A stretch of 45,303 nt of DNA from an uncultured Oscillospiraceae bacterium (GCA_947627715.1 CANQXK010000020.1:1-45303); one strand, 5' to 3'; counted from the stretch's first letter, positions 34,413 to 44,998 are shown. The notes: a model not told the origin generated them from the sequence alone. Program-made: numbers and translations.

Positions 34413-35324
34413 TTATGAATTTACCATTTTGTCCAGGCTTACCCGCGCGGCGTTCAGCTCCGCCGGGGGAAGCTCCACCTTGTATTTTTCGTCCCGCAGG
34501 CACTCGCAAAGCGCCTCCAGGGTCACTTTTTTCATATTGGGGCAGACGAAGGAGCTGCCCACGCCGTAGATTTTTTTGCCCGGAAGCTCCCGGCGGAGGC
34601 GTTCCACGATCTCGCTCTCCGTGCCGATCAAAATCTCCGGGGCGTCGGTTTTTCTGGCAAAGTCCAAAATCTCCGCGGTGGAACCCACCAGGTCCCCGTG
34701 CTTCACCACGTCCTCCCCGCACTCCGGGTGGACGGCAAAGACAGCCGCCGGGTGGGCCTTTTTGGCGGCCAGCACGTCGGCCTCGGCGATCTTGTGGTGG
34801 GTGGGGCAGAAGCCGTCGTGGAGCCAGAAGGTCTTTTCCGGCACGTTCCCCGCCACGTAGGACCCCAAATGCTTATCCGGGACGAAGATGATCTCGTCAC
34901 AGGGGAGGGCCTTGGCGATCCTCAGCGCCGAGGAGCTGGTACAGCACACGTCGGAGACGGCCTTCACGGCGGCGGAGGAGTTGACGTAGCACATGACCTG
35001 CGCGCCGGGGTGTTCCCGTTTGAGCCGCAGTACGTCCTCCCGCGTCACCATGTCCGCCATGGGACAGCCCGCGTCCGGCGAGGGGAGAAGCACCGTCTTT
35101 TCCGGGGAGAGGATCTTGGCGCTCTCGCCCATGAAGCGCACGCCGCAGATGACGATAAGGTCCTCCGGCGCCCTCGCCGCCCGCTGGGCCATGGCGAAGG
35201 AGTCGCAGACCGCGTCGGCCACGTCCTGCACCTCTAAGGGCACGTAGTAGTGGGCCAGGACCAGGGCGTTTTTCTTCTGCTTGAGCCTCAGGATCTCCTG
35301 TTGGAGTTCGTTAAAATTTTCCAT
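34413..35324 (-). CDS. nadA: Quinolinate synthase NadA
   Basis: 303 residues, standard length. Condenses iminoaspartate with dihydroxyacetone phosphate to quinolinate for NAD synthesis, using a [4Fe-4S] cluster. The triplicated fold shows LVLAHYYVPLEVQDVADAVC, ICGVRFMGESAKILSP with PDAGCPMADMV, and HPECGEDVV. Cluster ligands are probably the Cys in DVCCTSS or MCYVNSS region, HPECGE and SSFVCPNMKK. The start overlaps nifS by 14 nt and has GGAGG inside nifS. No nadB or nadC gene lies beside it. Confidence 0.96.
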   Translation of the reverse strand: MENFNELQQEILRLKQKKNALVLAHYYVPLEVQDVADAVCDSFAMAQRAARAPEDLIVICGVRFMGESAKILSPEKTVLLPSPDAGCPMADMVTREDVLRLKREHPGAQVMCYVNSSAAVKAVSDVCCTSSSALRIAKALPCDEIIFVPDKHLGSYVAGNVPEKTFWLHDGFCPTHHKIAEADVLAAKKAHPAAVFAVHPECGEDVVKHGDLVGSTAEILDFARKTDAPEILIGTESEIVERLRRELPGKKIYGVGSSFVCPNMKKVTLEALCECLRDEKYKVELPPAELNAARVSLDKMVNS

Positions 35325-36492
35325 TCAGCCGGTCCTCCCACAGGGGCGACATGGAGCGCAGCCGCTCAACGATAGGCGGAAGAGTCTCGATGATGTAGTC
35401 GATGTCCTCGTCGGTGGTGGTGTCCGAAATGGACAGGCGCAGGGAGCCGTGGGCCACCTCGTGGGGCAGGCCGATGGCCAGAAGCACGTGGCTGGGGTCC
35501 AGGCTCACGGAGGAGCAGGCAGAGCCGGAGGAGGCGCAGATGCCCTTGGCGTCCAGGGAGAGGACAAGGGACTCGCCCTCCACGCACTCAAAGACGAAGC
35601 TGGCGATACCGGGCAGCCGGTTCACCGGGTCGCCGGTGAGGCGCGAGTAGGGGATGTCCCTGAAGGCCGCGATGAGCCTGTCGCGCATGGCGGCCACGCG
35701 GGGCATGGTCTCAGGGAGGTTCTGGACGGCCTCCTCTAAGGCGGCGGCCATCCCCACGATCTCAGGGACGTTCTCGGTGCCGGAACGCTGGTTGCGCTCC
35801 TGTCCGCCGCCGTGCAAAAGCTGGGGGACGCGGACGCCCCGGCGGATATACAGCACCCCCACGCCCTTGGGGCCGTGGAACTTGTGGCCGGAGATACTGA
35901 GCATATCGATGTTCATGGCCTTCACGTCGATGGGGATGTGGCCTGCGGCCTGGACGGCGTCGGTATGGAAGAGAACGCCGTGCTCGTGGGCGATGCGGCC
36001 GATCTCCTGAACCGGCAGGATGGTGCCGATCTCGTTGTTGGCCATCATGATGCTGATGAGGATGGTGTCGGGCCGGATGGCGGCCTCCAGCTCGGCAAGG
36101 TCGATCCCGCCGTTCTTATCGGCCTTCAGGTACGTGACCTCATAGCCCTGCTTTTTCAGCCAGTCCAAGGTGTGGGTGATGGCGTGGTGTTCGATGGAGC
36201 TGGTGATGATGTGTTTTCCCCGGGCGGCCTTGGCCTCCGCGATGCCCTTGAGCGCCCAGTTGTCGGACTCCGTGCCGCAGCCGGTGAAGTAGATCTCGTT
36301 AGGCTCCGCGTTCAGGCATTTCGCCACCTTGGCGCGGGCCTCGTCAAGCCCCCGGTGGGCGCTGCGGCCCACGGAGTAGAGGCTGGAGGGGTTGCCGTAG
36401 TTCTCCTGAAGGTAGGGGAGCATCGCCTTGACGCAGGTGTCGCTCATGGCGGTGGTAGCCGCGTTATCGGCATAGACAAATTTGCTGTTCAT
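35311..36492 (-). CDS. nifS: Cysteine desulfurase (NifS/IscS)
   Basis: 393 residues, PLP enzyme that releases sulfur from cysteine. It has YADNAATTAMS, SSIEHHAITHTL, the PLP lysine in SISGHKFHGPKGVG, and the active-site Cys loop SSGSACSSVSLDPSHVL, which is of the IscS/NifS group I type. First gene of the operon with nadA and nifU; GAGG lies 11 nt before the ATG. A consensus promoter lies at 36548-36576. The set supplies clusters, probably including that of NadA. Confidence 0.96.
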   Translation of the reverse strand: MNSKFVYADNAATTAMSDTCVKAMLPYLQENYGNPSSLYSVGRSAHRGLDEARAKVAKCLNAEPNEIYFTGCGTESDNWALKGIAEAKAARGKHIITSSIEHHAITHTLDWLKKQGYEVTYLKADKNGGIDLAELEAAIRPDTILISIMMANNEIGTILPVQEIGRIAHEHGVLFHTDAVQAAGHIPIDVKAMNIDMLSISGHKFHGPKGVGVLYIRRGVRVPQLLHGGGQERNQRSGTENVPEIVGMAAALEEAVQNLPETMPRVAAMRDRLIAAFRDIPYSRLTGDPVNRLPGIASFVFECVEGESLVLSLDAKGICASSGSACSSVSLDPSHVLLAIGLPHEVAHGSLRLSISDTTTDEDIDYIIETLPPIVERLRSMSPLWEDRLNGKF

Positions 36493-36547
36493 ATGTGAAA
36501 ACGCCTCGCATCTATAAAAGTGATGGGCTTACAGTTAGCCAAAGATA

Positions 36548-36576
36548 ATTTTAACCCTGCCCGCTCAATTTGTCAA
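36548..36576 (-). promoter_or_regulatory. Promoter of nifS-nadA-nifU
   Basis: On the minus strand: TTGACA (36576-36571), 17-bp spacer, TAAAAT (36553-36548). The leader to the nifS ATG is about 50 nt. Confidence 0.85.
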
Positions 36577-36586
36577 TAACATCATG

Positions 36587-36615
36587 TTGTAATTGCGTAA
36601 ATTATGTGTTACAAT
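36587..36615 (+). promoter_or_regulatory. Promoter of rex
   Basis: TTGTAA (36587-36592), 17-bp spacer, TACAAT (36610-36615). It is back to back with the nifS promoter, -35 elements 10 bp apart. TTGTAA and TTACAA at its two ends form an inverted repeat, but no canonical Rex operator is seen. Confidence 0.75.
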
Positions 36616-36697
36616 GAGGCTGACGGGAGTCGAATTTCGCCGGCTGCGCGCCGGAGACCGTTGAAATCTGCGGCTTCCGGGTTTGGAGTGATAGGCG

Positions 36698-37357
36698 ATG
36701 AAATACAGGATCTCCGCCAATGTCATACGAAGACTGCCCCGCTATTTGCGGCGCTTTACCCTTCTTGACCGGCAGAATGTGGAGAAGATCTCCTCCTCGG
36801 CGCTGGGCGAGCAGATGGGTCTTAAGGCCTCCCAGATAAGGCAGGACTTCAACTGCTTTGGCGGATTCGGCCAGCAGGGCTACGGCTATAATGTAAAACA
36901 GCTCAGGGACGACGTGGGCGGTATCCTGGGACTGGACAGGACCCTCACCGCTGTCGTTATCGGCGCGGGCAACCTGGGCAGGGCGCTGATCTCCAACTTT
37001 GACTTTGCGTCCTGCGGCGTAAAGCTCATCGCCGCCTTTGATACCTCCAGGGCGATCGTGGGGACGAGCCTTCACGGGACGCCTATCCTTGACGCGGCGG
37101 AGCTGGAGAGCTTTTTGGAGGAGAACCGCGTGGATGTGGCCGTGCTGACCATGCCGAGATCCGCCACAGCCGGAACGGCACGGTTGCTGGCAGGGCGCGG
37201 CGTGCGGGGCCTTTGGAATTTCACGGGAGTGGACATAGACGCCGATCTGGGGGACGTGCTGGTGGAGGACGTACACCTCTCCGACAGCCTGCTCACCCTG
37301 GGGTACTATCTGCGTGGGAAAACGGAACAGCAGCCGGACGGCGCGGACAACGTCTGA
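36698..37357 (+). CDS. rex: Redox-sensing transcriptional repressor Rex
   Basis: 219 residues. The N-terminal winged helix (ISANVIRRLPRYLRRFTLLD, then LGEQMGLKASQIRQDFNCFGGFGQQGYGY) is diagnostic for Rex. The Rossmann domain has VVIGAGNLGRAL for NADH/NAD+ binding. The C-terminal helix (LVEDVHLSDSLLTLGYYL) is domain swapped in Rex dimers. It senses the NADH/NAD+ ratio and represses fermentation genes. GGAG lies 9 nt before the ATG. Divergent to the NAD-biosynthesis gene nadA, a suggestive pairing. Confidence 0.96.
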   Translation: MKYRISANVIRRLPRYLRRFTLLDRQNVEKISSSALGEQMGLKASQIRQDFNCFGGFGQQGYGYNVKQLRDDVGGILGLDRTLTAVVIGAGNLGRALISNFDFASCGVKLIAAFDTSRAIVGTSLHGTPILDAAELESFLEENRVDVAVLTMPRSATAGTARLLAGRGVRGLWNFTGVDIDADLGDVLVEDVHLSDSLLTLGYYLRGKTEQQPDGADNV

Positions 37358-37385
37358 GGAACGCCGCGGCGCGGGAGGTGGAGCG

Positions 37386-38438
37386 ATGAAAAAGTTCATA
37401 ACGGCGGCCCTGACGGCGGCGCTTCTGGCGGCGCTCAGCGGGACCCTGGCCGGAGAGGCGGGGACGGCGTCCGACCCCCTGATCACAAAGGAATACGCCG
37501 GGGAGTACGGCCAAGGCCTGCGCTCCAGTTGGGAGGAGAAGGCGGACGCCGCTTTGGAGCCAGTGTACGATATGTTCGCGTCCCGCTTTGACAAGGGCGA
37601 GACCAACTACAGCTGGACCTCCGGGCAGGAGCATTTCTTCCTCGCTTCCGGCGGGAGCTTCAACGCCGGGCTTGGCTGCGGCGTCACGGTCCTCTCCGGC
37701 GCGGTGAAGGTCACCTATTCCTCCGGGAGCGTCATTGACATCGCCGCAGGGAGCGTGGTCCCCTCCGGGACGGCGCTCACGGCGGGGAGAAGATATTTCT
37801 GCGCCGAGGAGACCGCTGCGGTGTTTGCCGCCTCCTCCGACAGCGCGCTGATGGTGGACGGTCCGTATAAGCCCGTCTCCGGGATGGAGCGGCGCGACCC
37901 CGTGCCCCCGGTCAGGCCCTATGACGACGTGGCTCCGGGGACGTGGTATGAACCCGGCGCGCTTTTCGCCCAGGAGAAGATGCTGTACCGGGACTACGAC
38001 GCAAGGCTCTTCCGCCCGGAGGACAAGCTGACGCGGGTGGAGCTTGCGTACGCGGTGTGGATGGCCTGCGGCTCGCCGGAGTCGAGCTATCAGGTCGCCT
38101 ATGTGGATCAGCCGGAGGCGTTCTATCTGCCCGCCGTCAACTGGTGCGCCGAGAAGGGCATCATGAAGGGCACGGGCGACAACTTCTTCGGCACCAACGA
38201 CCCGCTGAACCGGGTGACGGTGGTGGAGGTGCTGTTCCGCCTGGCGGGGGGAAGCGGCCGCGACGACCTGAGCCGGTTCACGGACGCCAATCAGGTGCCC
38301 GATTGGGCGCAGGAGTCCATGAGCTGGAGCGTCGCCAATCAGATCGTGCTGGGCCTGGACGAGCGGACCCTGGCGCCCCTGGCCGCCATCAACCGGGCGC
38401 AGGTGGCCCTGCTCCTCCAGCGGATGGACCTCTCATAA
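37386..38438 (+). CDS. Secreted protein with three SLH domains
   Basis: 350 residues. A signal peptide (MKKFITAALTAALLAALSGTLAG) is followed by a region of about 150 residues with Gly/Ser-rich strands (LGCGVTVLSGAVKVTYSSGS) and no recognised domain. Three S-layer homology repeats follow: YDDVAPGTWYEPGALFAQEKML, the YLPAVNWCAEKGIMKGTGDNFF repeat, and WAQESMSWSVANQIVLGL. SLH domains attach proteins to pyruvylated wall polymer. The ATG at 37386 has GGAG upstream and starts the signal peptide. It follows rex by 28 nt and may be co-transcribed, though no functional link is obvious. Confidence 0.87.
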   Translation: MKKFITAALTAALLAALSGTLAGEAGTASDPLITKEYAGEYGQGLRSSWEEKADAALEPVYDMFASRFDKGETNYSWTSGQEHFFLASGGSFNAGLGCGVTVLSGAVKVTYSSGSVIDIAAGSVVPSGTALTAGRRYFCAEETAAVFAASSDSALMVDGPYKPVSGMERRDPVPPVRPYDDVAPGTWYEPGALFAQEKMLYRDYDARLFRPEDKLTRVELAYAVWMACGSPESSYQVAYVDQPEAFYLPAVNWCAEKGIMKGTGDNFFGTNDPLNRVTVVEVLFRLAGGSGRDDLSRFTDANQVPDWAQESMSWSVANQIVLGLDERTLAPLAAINRAQVALLLQRMDLS

Positions 38439-38452
38439 TGGGCATCTGAAAG

Positions 38453-38477
38453 AAAAAAACGCCGCCCGGTGGGCGGC
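38453..38477 (-). terminator. Terminator between the SLH gene and the recombinase
   Basis: GCCGCCC/GGGCGGC (38461-38467 with 38471-38477, loop GGT) with A7 at 38453-38459, so the T-run is on the minus strand, ending the recombinase transcript. Confidence 0.75.
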
Positions 38478-38526
38478 ATCCAATAAAACAAGTTCAGATT
38501 GTTTTCGGAGTGCGGCATGATTTCGG

Positions 38527-40464
<1,938 letters not shown>

Positions 40465-40472
<8 letters not shown>

Positions 40473-40851
40473 TGAGTACCTCCCTTTTTTTCTTGGATAT
40501 TCTTGCGACTTTTCCTTCCCATTTGGTTTCTTCTTTCAAGCGCCCTCTGAGTGCGTCGTTCACCTGTGCCATGCCCGCATGAAGCTCTGCGATGTCCTCG
40601 GCATAGAAATTGCCGGTGGTCTTCATGCGGTAGGCGATCTGGTTGATGTTGCTGCCGATTTTGCTCACTGCGGCACACAGCTTTCTCAGCTCGGTGTAGT
40701 CCACGTTGATGATGTATCCGTCGATCAGCATCTTGCGGGCATACGATCCGAAATTGTGCGTCCCAAGCTCTGCCATCTTGGATTTGATGATCTGTTCCTC
40801 CTGTTCGGTCAGGCAGATTTCCTTGCGAATTGGTCTTACTCTGTTTGCCAT
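40465..40851 (-). CDS. mobC: MobC-like relaxosome protein
   Basis: 128 residues. MANRVRPIRKEICLTEQEEQIIKSKM, a ribbon-helix-helix-like N-terminus, is followed by the MobC block GSYARKMLIDGYI and ELRKLCAAVSKIGSNINQIAYRM. MobC assists strand opening at oriT for mobilisation. AGGAGG lies 8 nt before the ATG at 40851; the upstream in-frame ATG at 40917 is rejected. Normally a relaxase gene overlaps its end; here TnpW and the recombinase follow instead. Confidence 0.85.
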
Positions 40852-40917
40852 GTTCGATTCCTCCTTTGGCTGGCAATAGGTTTTCAGGTGAGAGGGTATT
40901 TCCTCACTATACAACAT

Positions 40918-41059
40918 ACAACGGACATCTCCGCGCCCTTTTGGGGGTATGCCATCGAAAATATCCCTCTATAAGACAACGGACATTTCAGAGCAAAAAC
41001 TTGACACCCAATGCGAAATTATTGAAGCACCAACTTTCCCTCTCACTTTACAACGGACA
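40918..41059 (+). repeat. Three direct repeats ACAACGGACA upstream of mobC
   Basis: Exact copies at 40918-40927, 40976-40985 and 41050-41059 (offsets 58 and 74 bp), each preceded at about 10 nt by a CCTC-type pyrimidine stretch. They are possible recombinase or relaxosome binding sites. Confidence 0.65.
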
Positions 41060-41102
41060 ATTTCTCAACAAACGAGGGGGTGTTGAGAAAGATTATTTTG
41101 AG

Positions 41103-41146
41103 AACAGCGGCATTCTCTGCTTTGAAAAGCCGAGGATGCCGCTGTT
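41103..41146. terminator. Hairpin beyond the SLH-flavodoxin-DUF362 gene
   Basis: AACAGCGGCAT (41103-41113) pairs with 41136-41146, 11 bp perfect, 22-nt loop. It lies downstream of the minus-strand operon and may act as its terminator or as a structural part of the mobile element end. Confidence 0.45.
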
Positions 41147-41294
41147 GCATGGATATGCTTTAAGAAGAATAGCAAGCAAATCCGCTGTCCGTACACAGCG
41201 GAAAAATGACCGCTCTCCACATTGTTGATAACGGCCATTTTTGTCCGTGGGATAATCCCACACCCTTTTACGCAAAGCAAATGCAAGAATTGAA

Positions 41295-43697
41295 TTACTT
41301 TGTAATTTGAATGAGTTCGATCCCTTCACTTTTTCCGAGATTACGGCTATACAGCTTTTCCGTGGAGTTGCACCAATGCTCATGGACGCCCAGGTTCGTG
41401 ACGGTGTGCCCCTGACTGTCCGTGTAGACGGTGCCGGAGGGGGCATTGGCGATGAGTCCCGCCTCGTGGAGGTAATTTTCCACGTTAGGGTTGTTCCGCA
41501 GAGCGCTGTTGTGCTCCGTCACGGCGGGCTCGTTCATCAGAAAATCCGCACCCACACTGTCAATGGCCACCGGGTCCTGAGAGGCAAACACGCTTGATGT
41601 GTAATCCCCGTTAAAGGGTGCCTGCTGCCATCTGGAATTGCTTCCAGTGATGGAGGCCCCCTCGCTGGGGGCGCAAATCAAGGCGTCCAGCATATACAGC
41701 ACCGTTTTACCGCCAAGGTCGGCGTTTGCCATCAGATCAACAAGAGGGCTGTAAATACCCATCTCGTTTCGGGTGAGCCATTGATGAAGGTTTGCGCCCT
41801 CCGGCGGGCGCATGGTGTTACCGTTGATAAACGAACCGAAGTGATTTTTCCCGCAGAGCGTAATGCCGTAACTATGGCCTTTGAGGTTAGCAAGGTTGAT
41901 GATATAAGTCGCTTCGGTTACACAGGTTGGAAGGTAGTTGACCTTGCCGCTGAATTCATGCGACCAGACAATGGAGGCGGACTCGTCCGCCACGCCGGTG
42001 TCCCGGTCCACAAAGCGGACGCCTCTCAATTCTCCCTCAGTACACATCTCTACCATATAGTCCGGGAAGAGCCGGGACACGTCATAGACGGTGATGTTCT
42101 CCGGCGCGACACCGGCTTCCTCTACCAGTGATGTGAGCAGAGCTTTCAGCAGAACGGGGTTCGTGTAGCTCATTTTCGTTTCGCCGGAGGTGTCATCGTC
42201 ATAGACGGCGGAGCCGTTGATGTTGGCTTTGATCGCTATTTTTTCGCCCGCTTTATACCCGCCAGTTCTTCCGCGGGCGTTGTTATTCGCGGTAAACAGC
42301 GCCGCCCAGCCATCCCGTGCGGTCTCCTTCCCACCGAGCGCGGCGACGGAGTCATTGACCATATTCAAGATAACGCTCTCGTCGAAGTGGTCAAGCTCCC
42401 ACCAATAGCCGTTCCCGTCCCAGTCCACACTGTCCGGGTCGTAGGTCCAGACCACCCGCCCCGGCATGGCACCGACGCCTGTTCCGTATGGTTCATGCTG
42501 TGGATAAATCCCGTCGTAAGGCAATGTGGACACCTCATTCTTCTCTATTATTTCAAGACTCTCAAGCCATGCCTGTATTTCCGATTCGGAGGTTCCTGCC
42601 GCAAAGCGCGTACCGTCCAGCCAATTTGCGTTCGGAGCAAGAGAGTGAAGATTGCTTGCACTGGAACCAATCCCGCTGGAATGAGAGGTGCAGAAGGGGA
42701 CGATGGTTTTCCCGGCAAAATCGTAGCTTTCCAGGAAAGTATAAATTATTTTGGGACCCTGGCCGTGCCAGATGGGGTAGCCCAGGAACACGATATCGTA
42801 ATTTTCCATGTCCTCCATACTACCCGCAATGGCGGGCCGCGCGGCGGGGTCGGCCTGTTCCTGATCCGCCCTACCGCCACTGTAATAGTCAAGGTCAGCC
42901 TCTGTATAGGGGACTTCCGGGACGATTTCAAAGAGGTCGGCACTCAGATAGTCCGCGATCTCTATTGCCACGCTTTCGGTGGTATTGGTACAGGAGAAAT
43001 AGGCCACCAGGATTTTCGCGTTTTGCGGATTGGTAGTCTGACGACGGAAGAAGTTATACAAAATCATCGCCGCCTCCGCTCTTGTGGTATTGGCCTTGGG
43101 ATCGAAGCGGTTTCCGCCCTTCCCACTTATAATGCCGTTTTCTCTTGCCCATTTTACCGCGTCCTTCGCCCATGGAGAGATTATGCTTTCATCCACAAAG
43201 GCATCGGTTGTACCGCTTGCCGGCGAATCAGCATAGCGCCAAAGGACGGCAGCAAACTGCTCTCGAGTCACTGGGTCGTCTACGCCGAAGGTTCCACCGC
43301 CATATCCCTCCATCAGTTTTTCCGACGCCGCCCAGCGCACAGCCTCGGTGTACCAACTGCCTGTTGGTACATCGGAGAAATCCATCAGGAAATCCACCAA
43401 TGGTGCATTCTCCATCCGCCAGAGAACCGTAGCCAGCATTGCGCGGGACATGGTGCCGTTGGGGGAAAATTCAGTCTCGGATACGCCGCTCATGATCCCG
43501 TTCTCCCGACACCAGGCCACCGCCTCGGCATACCAGGCATCGGTGGGAACATCCGTAAAACTGTCCTGTGTTGATGTGCTGCTCAGCGGGACAGCATTTG
43601 CCGTTTGTTCTTCCGCTCCGCCGATCCCTGCCGCTGTCCCGCAGGCAACGCAGAAAAGCGCCAAGCAGAAGGCCAGTAAAAACGCTATTCTTTTCAT
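41295..43697 (-). CDS. Secreted SLH-flavodoxin-DUF362 fusion protein
   Basis: 800 residues. The signal sequence ends at FCVAC (Cys19), a plausible but atypical lipobox. Three SLH repeats lie at about 46-95, 106-155 and 167-215 (each with a DVPT or similar start, WYAEAV-like helix and TRAEAAM-like end). Next is a flavodoxin_4-type domain (226-382) with the FMN phosphate loop YFSCTNTTESVA and FLGYPIWHGQGP. A DUF362 domain fills about 414-790 (KAGEKIAIKANINGS, NLANLKGHSYGITLCGKNHF, SSVFASQDPVAIDSVGAD). No CxxCxxC ferredoxin motif is present, unlike many DUF362 proteins. The protein should sit on the cell surface. It is third in an operon, 14 nt after the hydrolase gene. A redox role is inferred; the substrate is unknown. 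Confidence 0.85.
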   Translation of the reverse strand: MKRIAFLLAFCLALFCVACGTAAGIGGAEEQTANAVPLSSTSTQDSFTDVPTDAWYAEAVAWCRENGIMSGVSETEFSPNGTMSRAMLATVLWRMENAPLVDFLMDFSDVPTGSWYTEAVRWAASEKLMEGYGGGTFGVDDPVTREQFAAVLWRYADSPASGTTDAFVDESIISPWAKDAVKWARENGIISGKGGNRFDPKANTTRAEAAMILYNFFRRQTTNPQNAKILVAYFSCTNTTESVAIEIADYLSADLFEIVPEVPYTEADLDYYSGGRADQEQADPAARPAIAGSMEDMENYDIVFLGYPIWHGQGPKIIYTFLESYDFAGKTIVPFCTSHSSGIGSSASNLHSLAPNANWLDGTRFAAGTSESEIQAWLESLEIIEKNEVSTLPYDGIYPQHEPYGTGVGAMPGRVVWTYDPDSVDWDGNGYWWELDHFDESVILNMVNDSVAALGGKETARDGWAALFTANNNARGRTGGYKAGEKIAIKANINGSAVYDDDTSGETKMSYTNPVLLKALLTSLVEEAGVAPENITVYDVSRLFPDYMVEMCTEGELRGVRFVDRDTGVADESASIVWSHEFSGKVNYLPTCVTEATYIINLANLKGHSYGITLCGKNHFGSFINGNTMRPPEGANLHQWLTRNEMGIYSPLVDLMANADLGGKTVLYMLDALICAPSEGASITGSNSRWQQAPFNGDYTSSVFASQDPVAIDSVGADFLMNEPAVTEHNSALRNNPNVENYLHEAGLIANAPSGTVYTDSQGHTVTNLGVHEHWCNSTEKLYSRNLGKSEGIELIQITK

Positions 43698-43711
43698 CTA
43701 TTCACTTCCGC

Positions 43712-44725
43712 TTATGCCCCGAGATACTTGCGGAAGAAATCCGTCAGCTTGTCAAAGGGGATAGCGCCCTTCCCTCCGCCGTCATATAGATTGGTGTGGA
43801 CGGCGTCTGGGATGATAAGCAGTTCTTTGTTGTCCGTGTACCTGCTGTCCTTTATCATGGCCGCGTAGGCGTCCTTTGAGAAGTAGCAGGAGTGCGCTCT
43901 TTCACCGTGCATGATCAAAACGGCGCTTCTGATTTCATTGCTGTATTTGAGAATCGGCTGATTGAGGAAGGATTCACAGCCGATCACATTCCAGCCGCCG
44001 TTGGAGTTGAGGCTGCGGGGATGGTAGCCGCGCTGGGTCTTATAGTAATCGTAATAATCCTTTACGAAGAACGGCGCGTCCTCCGGCAGAGGATCAACTA
44101 CACCGCCGCCGAGGGCGTAATCTCCCGCTTTCAAGTCCGCAAGCCTCTGTGCGCACATGGCCGCCTTTTTCTGATAGCGGGCTTCCTCGCTGTCCTCCGC
44201 GTCAAAATACCCCTTGGCGTTTACCCTCGTCATGTCGTACATAGTGGAGGCGACGGTCGCTTTTACTCTCGTGTCCAGCGCCGCCGTGTTCAGCGCCATG
44301 CCGCCCCAGCCGCAGATGCCGATAATACCGATTCGGTCGGGGTCGGCCTTCTCGTGCAGCGACAGGAAATCCACCGCCGCCATAAAGTCCTCGGTGTTGA
44401 TGTCGGGGGACGCCATGTAACGGACATTTCCTCCGCTCTCGCCGGTAAAGGAGGGGTCAAAGGCAATCGTCAGAAATCCACGCTCCGCCATGGTCTGGGC
44501 ATAGAGCCCCGCCGCCTGCTCCTTCACCGCTCCGAACGGGCCGCAAACGGCAATCGCCGGAAGCTTGCCCTCCACATTTTTCGGCACATACAAATCCGCC
44601 GCCAACGTGATGCCATAACGGTTCACGAAGGTGACTTTGCTGTGGTCCACCTTCCCGCTCTTTGGGAAGGTTTTATCCCACTGCGCCGTCAGTTTCAGTT
44701 CTTCCTTTTTCATGATGTTTGCCAT
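43712..44725 (-). CDS. Alpha/beta-hydrolase-fold protein (YcjY/dienelactone-hydrolase-like)
   Basis: 337 residues, no signal peptide, so cytosolic. It has the oxyanion strand AIAVCGPFGAVKEQ, GESGG and the elbow RIGIIGICGWGGMALN (about 131-146). In close relatives that I recall the elbow is CGSGG with Ser; here Trp occupies that place and Cys138 is the only nearby nucleophile. A late His lies in IPDAVHTNLYD and an acid in HGERAHSCYFSKDAY. Activity is therefore uncertain. The start at 44725 touches its AAAGG; the ATG at 44713 is an alternative. It lies 7 nt after the small helical gene and 14 nt before the SLH-flavodoxin gene. Confidence 0.82.
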   Translation of the reverse strand: MANIMKKEELKLTAQWDKTFPKSGKVDHSKVTFVNRYGITLAADLYVPKNVEGKLPAIAVCGPFGAVKEQAAGLYAQTMAERGFLTIAFDPSFTGESGGNVRYMASPDINTEDFMAAVDFLSLHEKADPDRIGIIGICGWGGMALNTAALDTRVKATVASTMYDMTRVNAKGYFDAEDSEEARYQKKAAMCAQRLADLKAGDYALGGGVVDPLPEDAPFFVKDYYDYYKTQRGYHPRSLNSNGGWNVIGCESFLNQPILKYSNEIRSAVLIMHGERAHSCYFSKDAYAAMIKDSRYTDNKELLIIPDAVHTNLYDGGGKGAIPFDKLTDFFRKYLGA

Positions 44726-44732
44726 CCTTTCG

Positions 44733-44960
44733 TTATTTCATTGATTGTTTTTCAGTCTTCCGTATCAGATAATCTATAAGGTCTACCCGCTGTTGGCTTT
44801 CGTGCATCCGGTCAAGCAGACCGCAGCGGCATTGCTTGAGGAATTTTGTAAGCTCTCTCATGTTGCCCGTTTGTAAGATACGCTCGGCTTTCACAATTTC
44901 CTCCGCTTTGCATCCCGCGTCGGCCATCCCCGTGAGCAGATTTTCCGTTTGTTCGCTCAT
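44733..44960 (-). CDS. Small helical protein at the head of the flavodoxin operon
   Basis: 75 residues, no family recognised. All-helical with MADAGCKAEEIVKAERILQTG and LTKFLKQCRCGLLDRMHESQQRVDLIDYLIRKTE. It contains three Cys, two of them as CRC. The ATG at 44960 has AAAGGATGAG upstream; the longer frame runs back through the lysR promoter and is rejected. It may be a regulatory or binding partner for the hydrolase, whose start is 7 nt downstream. Confidence 0.65.
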   Translation of the reverse strand: MSEQTENLLTGMADAGCKAEEIVKAERILQTGNMRELTKFLKQCRCGLLDRMHESQQRVDLIDYLIRKTEKQSMK

Positions 44961-44998
44961 GATCTCATCCTTTCCGCGTCCGGCTTTTTGACAATCAC

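Larger units (their letters stand above)
40852..41294. other. Non-coding end region of the mobilizable element
   Basis: About 440 bases without a credible gene. It contains the three ACAACGGACA repeats, the hairpin at 41103-41146 and an AT-rich tract reaching the end of the SLH-flavodoxin gene. It could hold oriT and the element's end. Confidence 0.55.

Noticed and set aside
36577-36620. Canonical Rex operator in the nifS-rex interval
   Set aside because: The TTGTAA...TTACAA arms coincide with the -35/-10 of rex and have the wrong spacing for the TTGTGAA-type Rex box.
40918-41059. CRISPR array
   Set aside because: Only three 10-bp repeats with unequal spacing (58 and 74 bp) and no cas genes.
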